Shown one piece after another: positions 31,901 through 46,900 of a DNA stretch of 64,000 nt. Positions within the stretch are counted from its first letter, which is position 1. Each line of letters begins with the position of its first letter. The position numbers were made by a program, and so were the translations under genes. This stretch comes from Porites lobata (lineage: Eukaryota; Cnidaria; Anthozoa; Scleractinia; Poritidae): contig CALNXK010000045.1 of assembly GCA_942486035.1 (NCBI GenBank), forward strand, positions 413,501-477,500, read 5' to 3'. The notes under the pieces were generated by a model, which was not told the origin of the DNA, searched no databases, and saw only the letters and a program-made list of their open reading frames with translations.

Positions 31901-34900
31901 GTTAATTTAAGTTGCATTAATTTTGTTGAGCGTTAATTTTGTTGAGCGTTAATTTCCGCGACGTTAATTAAGTGCAGCGTTAATTTCCGAGCTCTTAGTT
32001 TCCAGTATTTTAACCCCAATTTTGGAACCTGTCCAGACATTCTTGACACCTGAAAAACATTAACTACAAGCTTTCTTTCTTTCAATTAACCCTTTATTTT
32101 TCATCTTTCACAAAAGCTAAGGCGAAGGTTTACAATATTTCGAGTTTATCTTCATCGTTGTCACTGTCAGAAGTGATGTCAGCTCAGTTTTGTTCAGTTT
32201 TGAATTTTTTTGCATCCAGTGTTGAAATAAATTTGTTCCAGTTATCACCACCAACTGTGTCTTAATCGCGTTAATTTCCTTTATTATGAAATTCTACCTC
32301 CTCTTTCGCGTTAATTTTATTTATTCGAAAGTCGTTTTCCATTAAATTCGCGTTAATTTAAGTCGCGTTAATTTCCAATACCTTAATTTCATGGAGCGTT
32401 AATTTCCTATAATAAGGTATGCTGCTTCTGTTGCTACTGCTGATAATGATGATGAAATTGTGCTTCTTTATTGTTATGTACAAACTTCAAAAACAAAAAT
32501 TCCAAATCATGAAAACAATCTTGAGTACTTCTCTTTGAGGTTTCATTCGATTGGTCATACAATGTATGAAATGAATTTTTCATAGACCAAAAGTTAGAAT
32601 TGGTCATAACGTACAACATAACAAGCAGTGCCACAAGGAAGTATTGCCGAAGAGGTTTCATGTAATTGGTCACTCTGTAAAATTTCATCCATAGACTCAA
32701 AAGCAATAGCAAATAATTATCATAACTTATTTACTGGTATCCATAATTTATTTCATAATTTTTTTTGTTATATTGCTTTTAGTCCTGCCTGAAGTTATTT
32801 GCAAGGCTAGCTAAGGACAACATTGGTTTTGTCGATTGGAGTCCATACCTCCCAACTGTAAGTGACTTCCTATATTTATCACAATTTATGGACCTTTTTG
32901 GGGGCTGGTCACTTTGTTAACTGTGAGGTTGGGCTGGCCATGTTGAGAAAGCTTAGAAGAATTTCAATCCAAGCCCCCACTTCATCCTTGCTTTTTAGGA
33001 ATGACCCCCTAAAATTTTACGTAAATTGTAAAAGTGACCCCTAAGATTGGCATTTACCATTTAAAGCTGTTATATTCAATTTCAATTTATGCTTGTTGGT
33101 GCCATGTACTACTTTCATGAAATTTATCGAAATGACTCTCCAGGTAACGCTCCATTATCTGAAAGTGACTTTCTAGAACCAATCAAGATTTTCAAAATGA
33201 CCTTCCCCCCCAGGCAAATGGCCAGCCTCCCCTCACAATGAATAAGCAACCAAACACTTGATCTAATTCCTTTCCAATAGAGACCAAACCCTTAAGCTAA
33301 TAAATAAAATGTTGTCTTCAGGTGTTTACTAGAATTTTGAGGAACTTTCATCTTCCCATCGGGAGTAATACTCCAGTTACCGCTGTTAAAGATTATTCAA
33401 GTATCATCAGCTCTTTTGTTGTTTGGATTGTCAATTCAATGGTAAGTACAATTTGTTAGGTGTCAAAACCACCATGCCCACCTCTATAAAGCTCTGACAA
33501 ATCCAAGACAGGACTTGAAGAAAATTTGAATTTCATCTTCTTCTTAGGGCTTGTGGCACTCAATAGAGAAGATAAGATACACTGTATAGTATGATGTCAC
33601 AAAAATGAAATTTGCAAAATTATGGGATTTATTGACTTATTCAGAAAGAACAAGATGAGTACAGCCTCTTTGCAAAAAATCTGTTAATGTAAATTGATGG
33701 GAAGATATAAGCACCATTATGTTCTGATAAGCCAATAAAAATCCTTGGAAGATTGGCTCGGATCATAACACTTACGATCAAGGCCTATTTTAGAAGCATT
33801 GAAAGTATTTTGAAATGTTTGTGTTTTTTTTTCCCTTAAAACCCTGACAGCATCATTCCAGTCCAGTCCAAGAGCATCTTTGTAAACTGTTCAAAGCTCT
33901 GGAATCTTTTTACCATCCATCAAATAATGGACGCTATTCAGTAAGTGACAAGTAAAATCTCTATACATTGTAGTCAGTCTGATAGAAGGTGAGAAATTGG
34001 GAAGAAAATATTGATTTGAGGAGCTTGATATCCTACATAGCATTTTTATTATAAGTACCATATTATTTTCAATGTGTCTTGTAATTTAATGTAGAAGAAT
34101 TTTGTATGTACCATTCAAACAAGTAATTAGTGGTTTGAGATTTTTGTGGTCATGTCCTTCATTTTCATGCATGGTACTGCATAAAAACCAAGAAAATTGA
34201 CTTTGTGTTAATACCTTACAGTGTATTACTGTTTTTTTCAGGGAAAACTTCAGAGATTTCTTTACAATTTGCCCAAAGAAATGATCAAAAGACTTCACAG
34301 GTAACAATATTTAATAACAGGTTTTCCCCGATGCTAAATGTGGTGATTTGCACCTCACTATTAACCCCTGGTCCTTGTGCCCGTTCTTGTTGTGGTTATC
34401 AGGTACATGAATGAAATTATATAGCAGGTGGATCTAATCAATAATAATTATTGTACTAGGACTGAATGGAATCCAGTCTGCTTTATAATTTGATAATATG
34501 AGTGGTTAAATACCCAGTTTGTTCAGTCAAAGGTACGTGTATCATTACAGGCCACACTTGACAATATAAAGTTCTGTTACATCATAGTTTTGCCCCCTGA
34601 ATCATCAGAAGAAAAACCATTTTGCCTACTCAAATTATTTTTTTTTCCTAGGGAGAGGTTTCCAAAGAACTCTTGGGAAACTGCAATCCCTGATGAGTCT
34701 AAGCTAACAGATGAAGAATTGACAGCATTTGTTGAATGCCTTAAACCTGCGGTTATGTTGGCTGTGTTCAACAAGAGTGGCAGCTTTGATGCAGCTGGAG
34801 CTCTCCAGAACCTTGCGTTAATAAAACCTGATGTGGTTCTGCCGACTCTACTGAATAAGTAAGTTGCATTATTTAATTTGAATAAACCCTTCCACGTCTA

Positions 34901-37900
34901 TTACATCTTTTGACTGGGACCAATTAGCAAAAATCCATCGATGCGGCTGAAAAGGACTTAAAAAATTAGTAAAGATGCCTAGTTTGAACATAATTTGTTG
35001 AAGACTAACAAGGATATAGCCCCTCAAAGTCACTGAATTTTGCAGTAGTTTGTAAGTTTGTGCCCCCCACCATACAAACATCTATGGAACAATATCTTTG
35101 CTTGCTTTTAATGTATCACCTTTGAACTTGGTCAGTGTACCCATTTTAAGTCACTCCCTCCAGCAGTATCAATGGATATATGCTAACTGGTCTTCATCAA
35201 CACTTAAAGAAAAAGAAACACATGGAATGGTCTATTCTGATGACTTAAACTGTTACCCGGACCTGACATTTTATCTGTTTTTATTACTTTTAAGGTTATA
35301 TGTTGCTTTGGGAACCTTAACTGAGCCACATCAACTAACTGCAACACTGAACTGTGTGACATCTGTAGCCAGAGCACTTGTCAGACCCGATGCATCATAT
35401 CCTGCTGGCCGTAGTCATGTTCTTCCTTTACTGCAGCTGGTATTACCAGGAATAGACCCAAATGATTTTCGTAAAGCTTTGGTGAGTACTACTCTCAAGT
35501 GGCCAAAGAAATACATGCACTGTGGTCGCTCAGAAGAAGTTAAGAAATTTTTCTAGTCTACCCTTGTATTTATCTAATTCAACAATGCTTCTAGCATAAT
35601 TATTTTTGTTTATTGAAAAGCACCATCGGTTAAATTAATGTTAATCTGGGTTTGTTTTTCTTTTGTTCAAAAGTATTTTCTCAGATAATTTTGTCCATTC
35701 TTTGTAGAGCTCCCAGTCATAAAATTGTAGACAAAGTGAATTAAACTGAATTTGCTTTTTAAGCTTTCATATTGCACCAACCCTGGATTATTTCATCCCA
35801 GCATTGAACAACACAGCCCAGAAGTTTTGCAAGTAATATTTTCAGTAAAAGGGGCAACTGGACTTGCTGTACACACTGTAGTTCATCGTTGTAGTTTTCG
35901 TCTTTTGCTGACAAAATGATCTCTTTCATTTACTGATGGCCTTTCTTGTCACTTTGCAGGGAACCTTCATGTTCATCTCCACTGTTGTTTGCTTGGTTCC
36001 GGTAGTTGACTGTTCTGAGGCTGTTGGAGTGGTGGAAATGACAGAGGTTAAAATGATAACATCTTTCTTACTCTGAGCATGTAGAAACAAGGATTTAACT
36101 CAGCAACCATTCTTTCTTTGCTTCCTTGCATCTTTCTTTTAGGATGAAAAAGAGTTATGCCTTGCAACAGCTCAGTTTGAAGACTTTGTATTACAGTTTA
36201 TGGATAGGTAAGATATGAAAACACACTGTAACAATAATCCACACTATCGTTTAGTATCCCTCTTACAACCACTTTATTATTGCAAGCGAATAAGAAAGAT
36301 CAAGCTTCTGCACTATGAGAGCAGCAAATACGTCAGTTTGAAAAGTGAATTGTCAAATCCAAACAAATCTTCCTAGTGTTATATTCTTAACAACTGCACT
36401 TAAGACTTTCAGAAAGAAAAAGAAACTACCATTGAACCTCTCCACAATGACCACCTTTGGGACAGACGAAAGTGGCCATTATAGAGAGTTTTAAACAAGA
36501 GTCAATGTATGGACTCTCCACCAAAAAAGTGGCCATTGTAGAGAAGTGGCCCTCACTGAAGGTTTGACTGTATCCATTGCGCATTAAGTTGAAGTTTGTT
36601 TTTTCAGATGTTTTGTCATGATTGAAAATTCATCATTTGAGAACACTTCGGAACTGGACAGTAACACAATGAAAGCTGATCAGCGACACTCTCTAGAGGG
36701 CATGATGGGAATGGGTGTCGCCTCAACTTTTCATGCTATTCTTATGCAGAGTTCACCCAAGATCTTCCAGGTGAGGGCATTCGTTAAGAAGCGTTATTCA
36801 GTAAATCATGGCAGCTGGGTAGGGTATGATTCACACAGGGATGCAGCTAAGGGAAAGCCAAGCAGGCCTTTATATTTGTCAAGCTGGCTTTTTTACTCAA
36901 ATACATCTTCAAAGTAATCCCATGTCTTTGTTTTCTTAAACAATTTGAGCAAGTGATAAGGTCTTTTTCAGCTGGTGAAATTAGCCGGTAGCTGGCTCTT
37001 ATAGACAGACCTGTTCACACGACTAATAACTTCATGTGCGTTGACTGAGTCGCTAAAAACAATAACAGATGTGTTTTTAAAGGCCAATGAAAATAACTTT
37101 TTCTTATTCCCCACATTACAGGCCAATCATGTATGCAGTGAGAGTAGTTTAGCCTTAATGAACCTTTTTTAACAGGTATCATGAGCTGAAGGTGGCTTGC
37201 TAAAAGAACCACTTTACACCAAAGATGTTAGATAAACCTCTATTTACTCTTAATTTTTTTCATGTTTGTCCTGTAGAGTGCCCTTGATCAGCTGTTTGCG
37301 TTTTGTGCCAATAAAGTTCTTGAAACAAAGGTGGCAGGGAAGATGGCAGCTGATATGTGTCGAGCTGCCGCCAGGGTGGGTACATATAAAACCAGTAATG
37401 TGTATACTAGTTATTAAAACCGTCTGCTTTCCTTTTTTCTTCACCTCCCCTGTCAATGAAAGGAATTGACAAGACTGTGACTACCCCCCTAATTTTCATC
37501 GAGCTGCGGCCAGGATAGTTATACACAAAACCAATAATGGGTATGCCAGTTATTAGATAGCCTGTGTACGGACTCCCCCCCCCCCCCCTCCCTGGGGTGT
37601 TTGTACACAGGCCAGTTATTAGATCCATCCACTTGAATCCCTTTCTCTTCACCTCCCCCCTGATGATTAGCAAGTGTGAACCCCCTTAAATTCTGCAAAT
37701 TTCTGAGGTGGGGCGGCCTTTTTTTTCCACTCAGCAGCAAAAAATATATTAGTAGTTTCTAAACTTTGGTTGTGCGTCATTAATAAATAAATGTCTTATC
37801 CCCTCCCTCCCTTGGAAAACTAATTTTTTAGTAGGTGCGAAGAAAGCGAGGATTATTCATTCTAGTATGTTTTCATTTACCTAAATGTATTTTATTTCTA

Positions 37901-40900
37901 TATTTAGACAAACGCGCCGGCTACTCTCAAGAAATTTGTCCCTCATTGTTGTTCGGTCATTGAGCATTTGACGTCTGGTGAGTGATAGACTGTTAGCAAC
38001 CAACTCTTTCTCTGTAAAATTGTAGCGTTATCACTAACACTAACATTTTTTAATTCTCCTAGTGGAAGGTGTAGCGGAAGAAGAAGAAGTTGATGACCAG
38101 TTGTTGTGGAATCTCCAGATTTTGTCCGAGGTAGATCTGAAGAGTAGAGCTCCATGCGATTTACACACGCTATTATAAAATGGGTGTGACTATTGGTATA
38201 ATGCTGGGGTAGTTCTGTGATTAGCCTGTTCCCACGACGGCGACGGCAACGGCAACGAGAGCGTTAAAAAAAGCAATAGTTCTAGATTAGCAAAGCAACT
38301 TTACACGTGCATCACGCTTTTTGTACATTTCTTAGCCGTCACTGCACGACTACGAAGTGAAAATGCCTAATTTCACGTTGAGGAAGTTAACAAGTGAGGA
38401 CAAAATTTTCTTTCCCCTTATGAACTTGGTCATTGTTCTCTTCACTTTTGAAGAGACGTTTTCGCCGCTGTCGCCGTCCTTTTATCTTAAGGTCCCTCTT
38501 CCATTACTTGGCTCTGCGCGCACGCCCCCCACCCCCCCCGCATGCTTACAGGGTCTCTGCTTCTCTCTTTCCGCCCCTTTTCGCTGTCTCTCTTATTCGC
38601 TGCTCAGCCAATTTTTTTGGCGATGACTGAGAGCTTGGCACAGGCTATAGGTTATGCTGTGATGGACTAACACCCTTTTTTCTCTCACCTCGACCACTTG
38701 AGAACGGTCAAATGACAGAAAGTTATGAAAAATACTGCAAAGCTAGGGTTGGGCACGAAGACCACCAGCGCTGATCGGCATGAGTTGGGTTTCAAAGAAG
38801 AAACATCGATCCCGCTTCATTTTTAACAAATATCAGTGTAACTTAATACCCACAGTGGAAAATTTTGCTATGAAACTTGTTGATGGAACTGAATGGGGTC
38901 ATGTACCCTGACCCCAAATAATACTGAAACAATTGAAAGAATGACGTCATTGTTTTCTGCGACCAATCAGGAGAGACCTTAGGAGCAGCTCCTACACAAC
39001 TGAGCGAATAAAGTCAGGCTTAATTTTTTGTCTTTCAGGTTGTGCGTTCCAGTGGGTCGCTAGAGTACAAAGATAAGCTCATCACAGCTATTAAAAGTAC
39101 AATTCATTTGAAATGCAAAGAAGCTGCCACTTTGGGAGCAACGGTTGGTAGCTTTTATCTTTGAAGAACAACAAAATACGTGAATAAATTCTGACTTCCA
39201 TTTGAAGGTGGTATACAATCAACTCTCTCTGAACAGACACCACTATGAGACGGACACCTCTGTAAAACGGACACCTAGAGTTTGTCCCTGCCTTTCTTTA
39301 CTCCCTTTTTTGGACTGTCTTTAAGATGGATCACGGTTCATTTCCGGTCGCCGAGTATGAATGTTTATTGACTAGCGTTATCTTGCGTGAAAGCAGATGG
39401 TTTTCCTGGCTAATAATCTTTACACCTCTCAAATCGATGGAGTGGCCTGCGTCCTTAGCGTGTTCAGACACAGCAGACTTGAAATCGCAGGTGTACGTTT
39501 TAGCCATTGGAAGTAAAAGAAATGAGGTAGAATTATTAAAAGTAGCTGAGTGAGTTGAAGCAAGTTCAGATGGAACGAATTTAAAGATAATCAATCAGAG
39601 CAGAAAGTTTGTTTTGCTATTGTCTATAGAGTACAGTAGACGCAATGAAATAGAGTTTTAGAACCTTAATTCATTATAGACTCTTCTATCCTTTTCTGTA
39701 TTTGAAGCTTCTAGAGCACTTGTTACGGCCACTAGCCAAGATTTACCCCATGGAATGGAGGAGCGTACTTGTCGACTTCGGGACGCCACCGACAGAGCAT
39801 CTGTTTATCAGGGTAAGAAAGCAAGAACAACTATCCCTAGGAACCTTTTAAAACTGCTTTGGTTTCGGCTTGCCGTACAACGTTATCGGCTGAAAAGACT
39901 CGTGCGCTTTCTTAACCAGTCAGAATTAAAATAACATACAATTGTGACTTGCCTTTTTCTCAACACATTTTTGATTGGCGCACGCTACATTGTGTTCCCC
40001 AGGGAAAAGAGGCCTCTGTTAGCAAGGAATACAATGTGTTTTCTTCACGTTCTGATTTGTTTACTGATAGACGTTGTAATTGGTCAGGGTCATAGCCTAG
40101 GTTTTTTCCCGCCCTTAGCACCCGCTCTCTGTTGCCTCGAATTCTGATTGGTTGATCGTTTTTTTTTTAAACTCGGTGTTTTGATTGGTCATGTTCAAGA
40201 CACTTGATACTTCTATTAGAAAAAAAAGGAAAATGTTGTAATATTCTTTTTAAGTGCAGGCTTAGCCTCGTATTAAGAAGCCAACTTCTCACGACTTGTT
40301 TAATCAGCGCATTTGCAAACAAACACCATTACCAAGTTGGCATTGTGGTGGTTTAGTCTGTGTAATTATGTTTGCATTTTTTACAAGTCACAATTACAAA
40401 AATGAAACATTCCGATAGCTCAGTCAATCATGGATTACTCATTAAATAAAACTTTGTGCTTTTTTTGTCTAACCACGCATACAGGATTGGGGAAAACCAG
40501 GTGATTTGTTCAACTTAAACATTCAGTGGCATATACCCTCGAGGGAAGAGAAGCTATTAGCAAAGGATCTGCTAGACATGTTTTTACAGCCTGAGCTGAC
40601 AAAACTAGAAAGATTCGTAGATGAATCGCTTACCCTCTCAAGGTGAGTGTCTTGGTTTGTTGTTCTATGTTCTGCTTAATTCTTTTATGTCTTTTTGTGG
40701 ACAAAATAAACGATTCACAGAAAATGCCTTATTTCTTATTGGAAAATCTTAGGATTTGAAAAGAGCCATTCAAAGGTTTTTCCGAGGAGGTCTCCTTTGA
40801 ATTTTTAACATCATAGGATCCCGCTCACAGGTTGAAAAGCTAGGGTGAAAAATAATTTCGCCATAGCTTGATCCAGAAAACAACTTTAAAATGTAATTTC

Positions 40901-43900
40901 CTCCACCTTTTGCCACCCCCTTTCTTTAAATGTCAAATAGAGACCTTCGGCGGCCACTGCGACGACAACCGCAACGACATTGTCAGAAAGACCTTTTTCC
41001 AGTCACAGTTTTGTTTTACGCATTTCGAGTGTTTGTTAAAAATGACAAACTTCTTTTTCTTCTTCTTCTTGGCTCTTGTCTCAAATAAGTGCCATATCAA
41101 CTAACTTCTGTATCTTCCTGTCTGATCTCTATCAACCTCGTGTACTTTTAACGAGAACTGAAAATCAAGACATTTTTCTCTTTGGTGGCTATTTTCTTCA
41201 TTCTAATAACCCTCATGATTTAGCCTTTCACACGTCGATACATGTATTTTGGCGTAATTCGCACGACAATAACGGCGATTTTAGCACGATCCGACTGCTA
41301 TTTTCGTTTGTTAAGAAACGTTTTTGACAATAAGAGCGTTCGTGGAAAGAAAGCTACGAAGCTGCACTAAATTTAGTTCATCCTCAAATTTGCAGCGACT
41401 TGGATGAGACAAATGCCGCTGAAAACGCTGTTTACGCGCACGATTTGAGTTTGCAATGAGATTGCAGCTTTTCTCACGCAACAGTGAAATTACCCGTGTA
41501 AACGGTCCTTAAAGAGGTGATGTTTTTAAATTTGTTTTGCCTTCAGAGAGGAGCTTCAGCAGAGTCTGAATATCATCAGTGGCTGCCTATCAGGAGCTTC
41601 CATACTGCTGCCTGACTGGACAAGACCTCCACTGGAGAACTTGTAAGAGTTAGTTTGTTAGTGCAAATTTTAAAAACACCAACTTACAGACAGACTTGGT
41701 TGGGTGAATTAAACAACTTATTACAATGTTTTGGCGTGTGATTATTTTGTGACTCTGTCTGGAGAGGGCGTTTTTGATAGTTTAGGTCATTTGAACAAAA
41801 CGAGTCAAAGCTATAAAGGATCTACAAGTATATTTGCTAAAAGTGGTCTGTTTTGAAGTCAAAGAATCACTTATCTTTTTTTTGTAACCTTAAGTTTTGC
41901 CGTTGAGTTATTGCCATGCAATAGTTTTCCCTGATCTTAAATATTGCTGATCTTTCAGAGGCCTCAAGACACTAGTAGGGAGGGGACGTTTTCAAAACAC
42001 TGTGTCAATGGAACCAGGTAGGTATTTGTCTTACAGTCTACTTGAGAAAACAGCCGACATTTCGCGAAGCCACCGACCATTTCTCCGCAAAATGACGTCT
42101 GAGGTACGAGTGCAAGAATTCCATAGTGATGACGTGTTTCTACGTTGATCTGGGTATTGCTTTTTATTGGTTGATAATTTGCTTCAGCCAATCAGGAGCA
42201 CATACAACCCAGATCTGGGTAGTGACGCGTCATCAGTATGGAATTTCTGCGGTCGTTTCTCAGACGTCATTTCGCGTGGAAACTGCAGATGGCGTCGCGA
42301 GATGTCAACTGTTTTTTCAAGCAAAGAAAAGAAGACAATCTCACGAGGTAGTACTCAAACTGCTTTAAAGTAATCTGCATGTTTCCCTTCTTCAACTTAT
42401 TTGTTTTATGTTTTAGACGTGTCTATGGGTGAACACAATTCACGGGCACAGATAGCAGAGACGATCCACAGAGTGCTAGGTAACTTTTTGCTTTTTTACT
42501 TTGTTACTCGTTTGAAATAAAAGCAACCTTGTGGTTAAATCAGGTTAAACATGACTGTTTTGCAAAGAGGTTCCAATCTTTTAGTTTGTGTGAAATGTAT
42601 GTTGTGGTTCAAATTTTTCCTTGGTTTAAAATTTTTCAAACCAGTTTAATTTTTACTTTCCTTTGTCTAAAATCAATTACCATAATCAGAGACAAAGAAA
42701 AACAAAAATTAAACTGGTTTGAAAAATTTTAAACCAAGGAAAAATTTAAACCACAACATGTATAGTCCGAGATGTTTATTGTCAATTTTGTGTTGAAATT
42801 ATTGCAACGTTTCAAAAGGTGACTACCATTATGGGACACTCCCTAAGTTACCAGGAGGAATAAATAAAAACTTGCACAATCAATTCTGGGATTGTTTGGG
42901 TGGAAAAGCGTTAGTTAGGATTAGCCAATGGTATCCCATGGCAACCATCAACCAATCATTTCTTACATTGCCCCTCTTTGCGACCAAAGCCTGTCTCCAT
43001 TCTCCCTCCACTGATATTTTTCAGTGTGAGGGGTTCCTCTCAGTTTGTTTTCTTTTGTGTGGGGGCTCATGGCTGGGTTGCGCTGTTGTGCCGACCATGG
43101 TGGCCTTATTTCAATCTAGGGGGTGGCTGCCAAACGTGGAAGCCCCTGGAAACTCCAGGTACCCAACGTCCATTTAGCAATGCAGTTGTTAATGGAGTGG
43201 AAATAAAAACTACACAAAGTACGTGCAAGACGTTTTACCCTGAAGCTGTCGTGCTTTTTAAATACTGATTGATTTCTCCTGTCAATTATTTCCTATTGCT
43301 ACTTGTAGATCATCTACTCTGCCATCACGAGGATGACACTAAAGCACTTCTAATTATTGTGAAGGTATTTAATAATTTACGTTGTTTGGGACTGGTTGAG
43401 TAAGGAATAGGCTTGACTACCTTCAAAATGATGGCTCTGGCAACGAAATTGACAGTGGTCGTGGCAATACTGTAACAACCTTGAAATGGTAATGGCACTA
43501 TCTCGACAATAATGTTTGTAGAAACGCTGTAGTGACAATGGTAGCATTGGTAATCATCGACGCATATTGATAACGCCATTGCTTATTTTACTGTCTTAGT
43601 CATAACTGTTCCCTCTGCATCATCTTTTTGCTTACTTTCTACAGATCTATGATCAATTAATGCTCCACACTGGGGGACAAAGAGATGAATTCGACAACAG
43701 GTAAGATAATCTTCGTAGAGCGTTATTCTTTACGTCTGTTCAATTTTGTTAAATGTAAAAATGATCAGTGCAACTCAAATGTTTCGTTGTGTTGCTTTTA
43801 CAGATGGCGTAGTGCTACCGCTGTGAAGAGAGCAATGGAAGATAGAGTATGTCGTAAATAAGAAACTTGTGACATTTATTTTTCTTCTGTAACTGATGAT

Positions 43901-46900
43901 AAAGAAATAAAACGCAAAGTGGAAAAACTCATGCACATTTAGTTGGAGGTAATGCAACAGAAGATAAAACGCAAATCCGAATTCCAGCGAGTGAATTAAC
44001 CATGCTGGATCAGTCCTTAAAGTCGTGATTAATGAACACAGTCTATCATTTTTAAAAATATGGGAGGGAAGGTTGGGATCAAAGAGACCGGAGAGGGGTG
44101 CTTATTAGTGGATTTACGGTAACTTAAGTATACATAATCAGAAGGAAAAACATGCAAAAAATCTTTTGTTATTCCATTGAGGTAAGAGTACAGAATGTGG
44201 CAAATAAAATACGAACAAGTATAAATGCATCATATGAAAAAGGATCAAAGTTTTACGTGCGTTCTACAGTAGAGTTTGTTTAGTTGGTTGTGAACCACAG
44301 TTGTCCAAGACAAGCCAAAATGTTTTCTTTTTTTGGTTTAGGTGTGTTACTACTTTTTTCGCGCTATTACTTAATCAACACATGGTCTTAATTATATTAA
44401 TTTTTCTTTTAGCTTGCTGGGAAGAAGAAACATGTAAGACCTCTGTTGATCGAGAGGGTTCAGTTACAACATGAGGTATGCAGATATAGTTTTCTCAGAC
44501 TCTTTGTCTCCCTAGGTGAACCATTTGAAATCACCTCTTGGGCGCGAAGGTCACCTTTACCTTACCTTACTCGAGGAAGGGAGAGCGATGATTGTAACAA
44601 GTACATCATTCTCAGTCCTTTAGATATGTATCAGTTCCTGTAGTTCACATCATCTTCATTCTAATTCTTACTTTGTTTCCAGATGCGCATCCTTGATCGT
44701 GTTTCAACGCAGTTAACGACTTTACACAAGGTGTTATTGGACGATTTGTTTAAATTGGCAACGACAGTTTACACAGAGGTATGTCTTTGGTTTGCTTTTG
44801 TGTCACTTTTCTTGCCCCTTTGTCTGTATGTCTCCATTTTAAAAGTTAAGTTCTCCGTGTCACTTAATTAAAGCTGGATTGCGCAGTTTATTGGGCTTCT
44901 ACCAGGGGAAAGATTTTGTACGTCCGGCTAAAAGTGAAGAGGTGAAAAAGTAAAAGTCCGTCTGTAGTAAGCATTCATTTCAGCCAGATAAAGTTGTTAA
45001 CACGCTTAGCTAGTGCCACCCTTTTACAGTCTCCATCTCGACATAAAAGGAGTGAAACAGAAGGTAGCTGAGGCGCAGTCGTGTGCCTACTTGCTTGCGC
45101 TTTTTAAACCTAAACTCAACGGTCAGGTTTGGTCCAAATTTTCTTCTTACCATGTTGGCTGTATTTGTCACAAGGTTCGTATCAAAGCCCAGAGAGTCCT
45201 TTCTTCGTGCATCGAGGTGTTTGATTATTTTGCTCGAACACTGATTCCAACAACGTTGTCAAAGCTTCAGAACAGTCCAGACATCTCCCACGAGGAATTC
45301 AAGGTGGGTACTTCTATGAGCAAGTGTTATTGCGGGCGACAAGAGGAGCCTGCAATCCTAATTTCCAGGCTGTTATCAGTTATTACTAGGGAGCTTAAGC
45401 AAAGACGTTTTTGAGCGACGCACGTCAACCGGAAGTGAGGCCTTCTCCCTTTTTATATGCCTGGACACTACCAAATTTGTATTGCTGAGTTTCTTTTCTC
45501 CTATGAAGACGATTTACCTAAGGGTTTCAACCAAACCACAGCCCAATGCTGCAAAAAGTCAACTTCCGGTTGACGTCCGTCGCTCAAAAACGCTGTTGCT
45601 TAAGCTCCCTACTGTCACAAGTTATCGACGTAAAATATGGTTGCCTAACCTTTTATACGGGATCAGTCCACATGAAGTGTTTCAGTCGTGATTAATCAAT
45701 ACAGTCTATCATAAAAGAATAAATAGGGATGGGAGGGGGGTTCAAAAGAGGTAAGGGGGCTTAATAACTTTCTTCCCCGGAAAAGGTGGGCTTATTAGAG
45801 AGGGTGAGGGGGGAGGGGGGTATTTGAGAGGAGGGGAAGGGGAGGGGCGTAACAGAGGATTATGGTACAGTCAAACCGCGTTAATACGGACATTAAGGGA
45901 GCTTAATAACTCACTTCCCCGGAAAGCGGGGGGTGCTTATTAGAGAGGGGGAAAGGAGGGGCATAACAGGGGATTTAGGATACAGTCAAACCCTGTTAAT
46001 ACGGACACAGAGGGGACTTAATAACTTTCTTCCTCGGAAAAAGGCAGGGGGGCTTATTTGAGAGGAGGGGAAGGAGGGGCATAACAGAGGATTTATGATA
46101 CAGTCAAACCCTGTTAATACGGACACGAAGGGGGCCATAAAAAGTGTCCGTATTAACGGGATGTCCGCATAAGGCGGGTTGAATTTAGAGAAAATGTGAG
46201 GGCTTTTTTTCCCCCAGGGATAAGGAAAACTGTCCGTATTAACGAGGTGTCCGTATTAAGAGGGTGTCCGTAAAGCGGGGTCCGACCCTAATTATAACAT
46301 CTTGTTTTTCTTTTTTTTCTACAGGGCGCGCTTTACGTGCTACTAAACAACCGCATGCTCTTTTTGATAGTACATTACTGGGAAGTCATGGTTGATGTTT
46401 GGCCTGCGATTGTTAAGGTAATTGTTGTCACTGTTTGACAGCAGATCAATCAACGCAGTAGACTTTCTAAAAGTCCTTTTTTTTTTTCTTGGTTGGTTAT
46501 GCCATTTTAAAGAACTTTTCATACCTGTGTAGCGCGAAATTCACCAGTCGAAAATTCAACCGATGACGTCATGATTATTAACCAATAGGACAGTGAGTGA
46601 TATTTCACGCCGCTCCCGTTACAGCATATCTCCATCATTTTTTTTCGCGCGTAAATTAATAACATTATTCAAAACCATTCAGGCGAAACAAGTCGACCTC
46701 GAGACTTCGTCTCTCGCTCGGTCGCTACGCGACCTCATGCATTGAAGCTCGCTTTGCTCACTTTTAAGAAGTTATGAGAGGTCAACTTGTAGCAAGTCTA
46801 TCAACGCAGCAGTACCGACTTTTGTGTGGATGTTGTTGTGTAATTTCGTATCTGTTTAATTAATGATAGAGACTTTTAGATTCGAGGACGAGTACGACTA

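Larger units (their letters stand above)
25997..38130 (+). other. PSME4: PSME4 coding exons 1-18
   Basis: Exons: 1 25997-26172; 2 28717-28857; 3 29990-30106; 4 30396-30440; 5 30903-31052; 6 31591-31654; 7 32783-32857; 8 33322-33441; 9 33851-33940; 10 34242-34300; 11 34652-34858; 12 35295-35481; 13 35960-36046; 14 36143-36207; 15 36608-36770; 16 37277-37375; 17 37908-37977; 18 38063-38130. They encode about residues 1-661. Recognisable conserved pieces are [10 protein letters not shown] (exon 2), [12 protein letters not shown] (exon 3), EEWRPL-type [17 protein letters not shown] (exon 5), [11 protein letters not shown] (exon 9), [14 protein letters not shown] (exon 12), [13 protein letters not shown] (exons 14-15) and FVPHCCSVI (exon 17). 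Confidence 0.92.
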
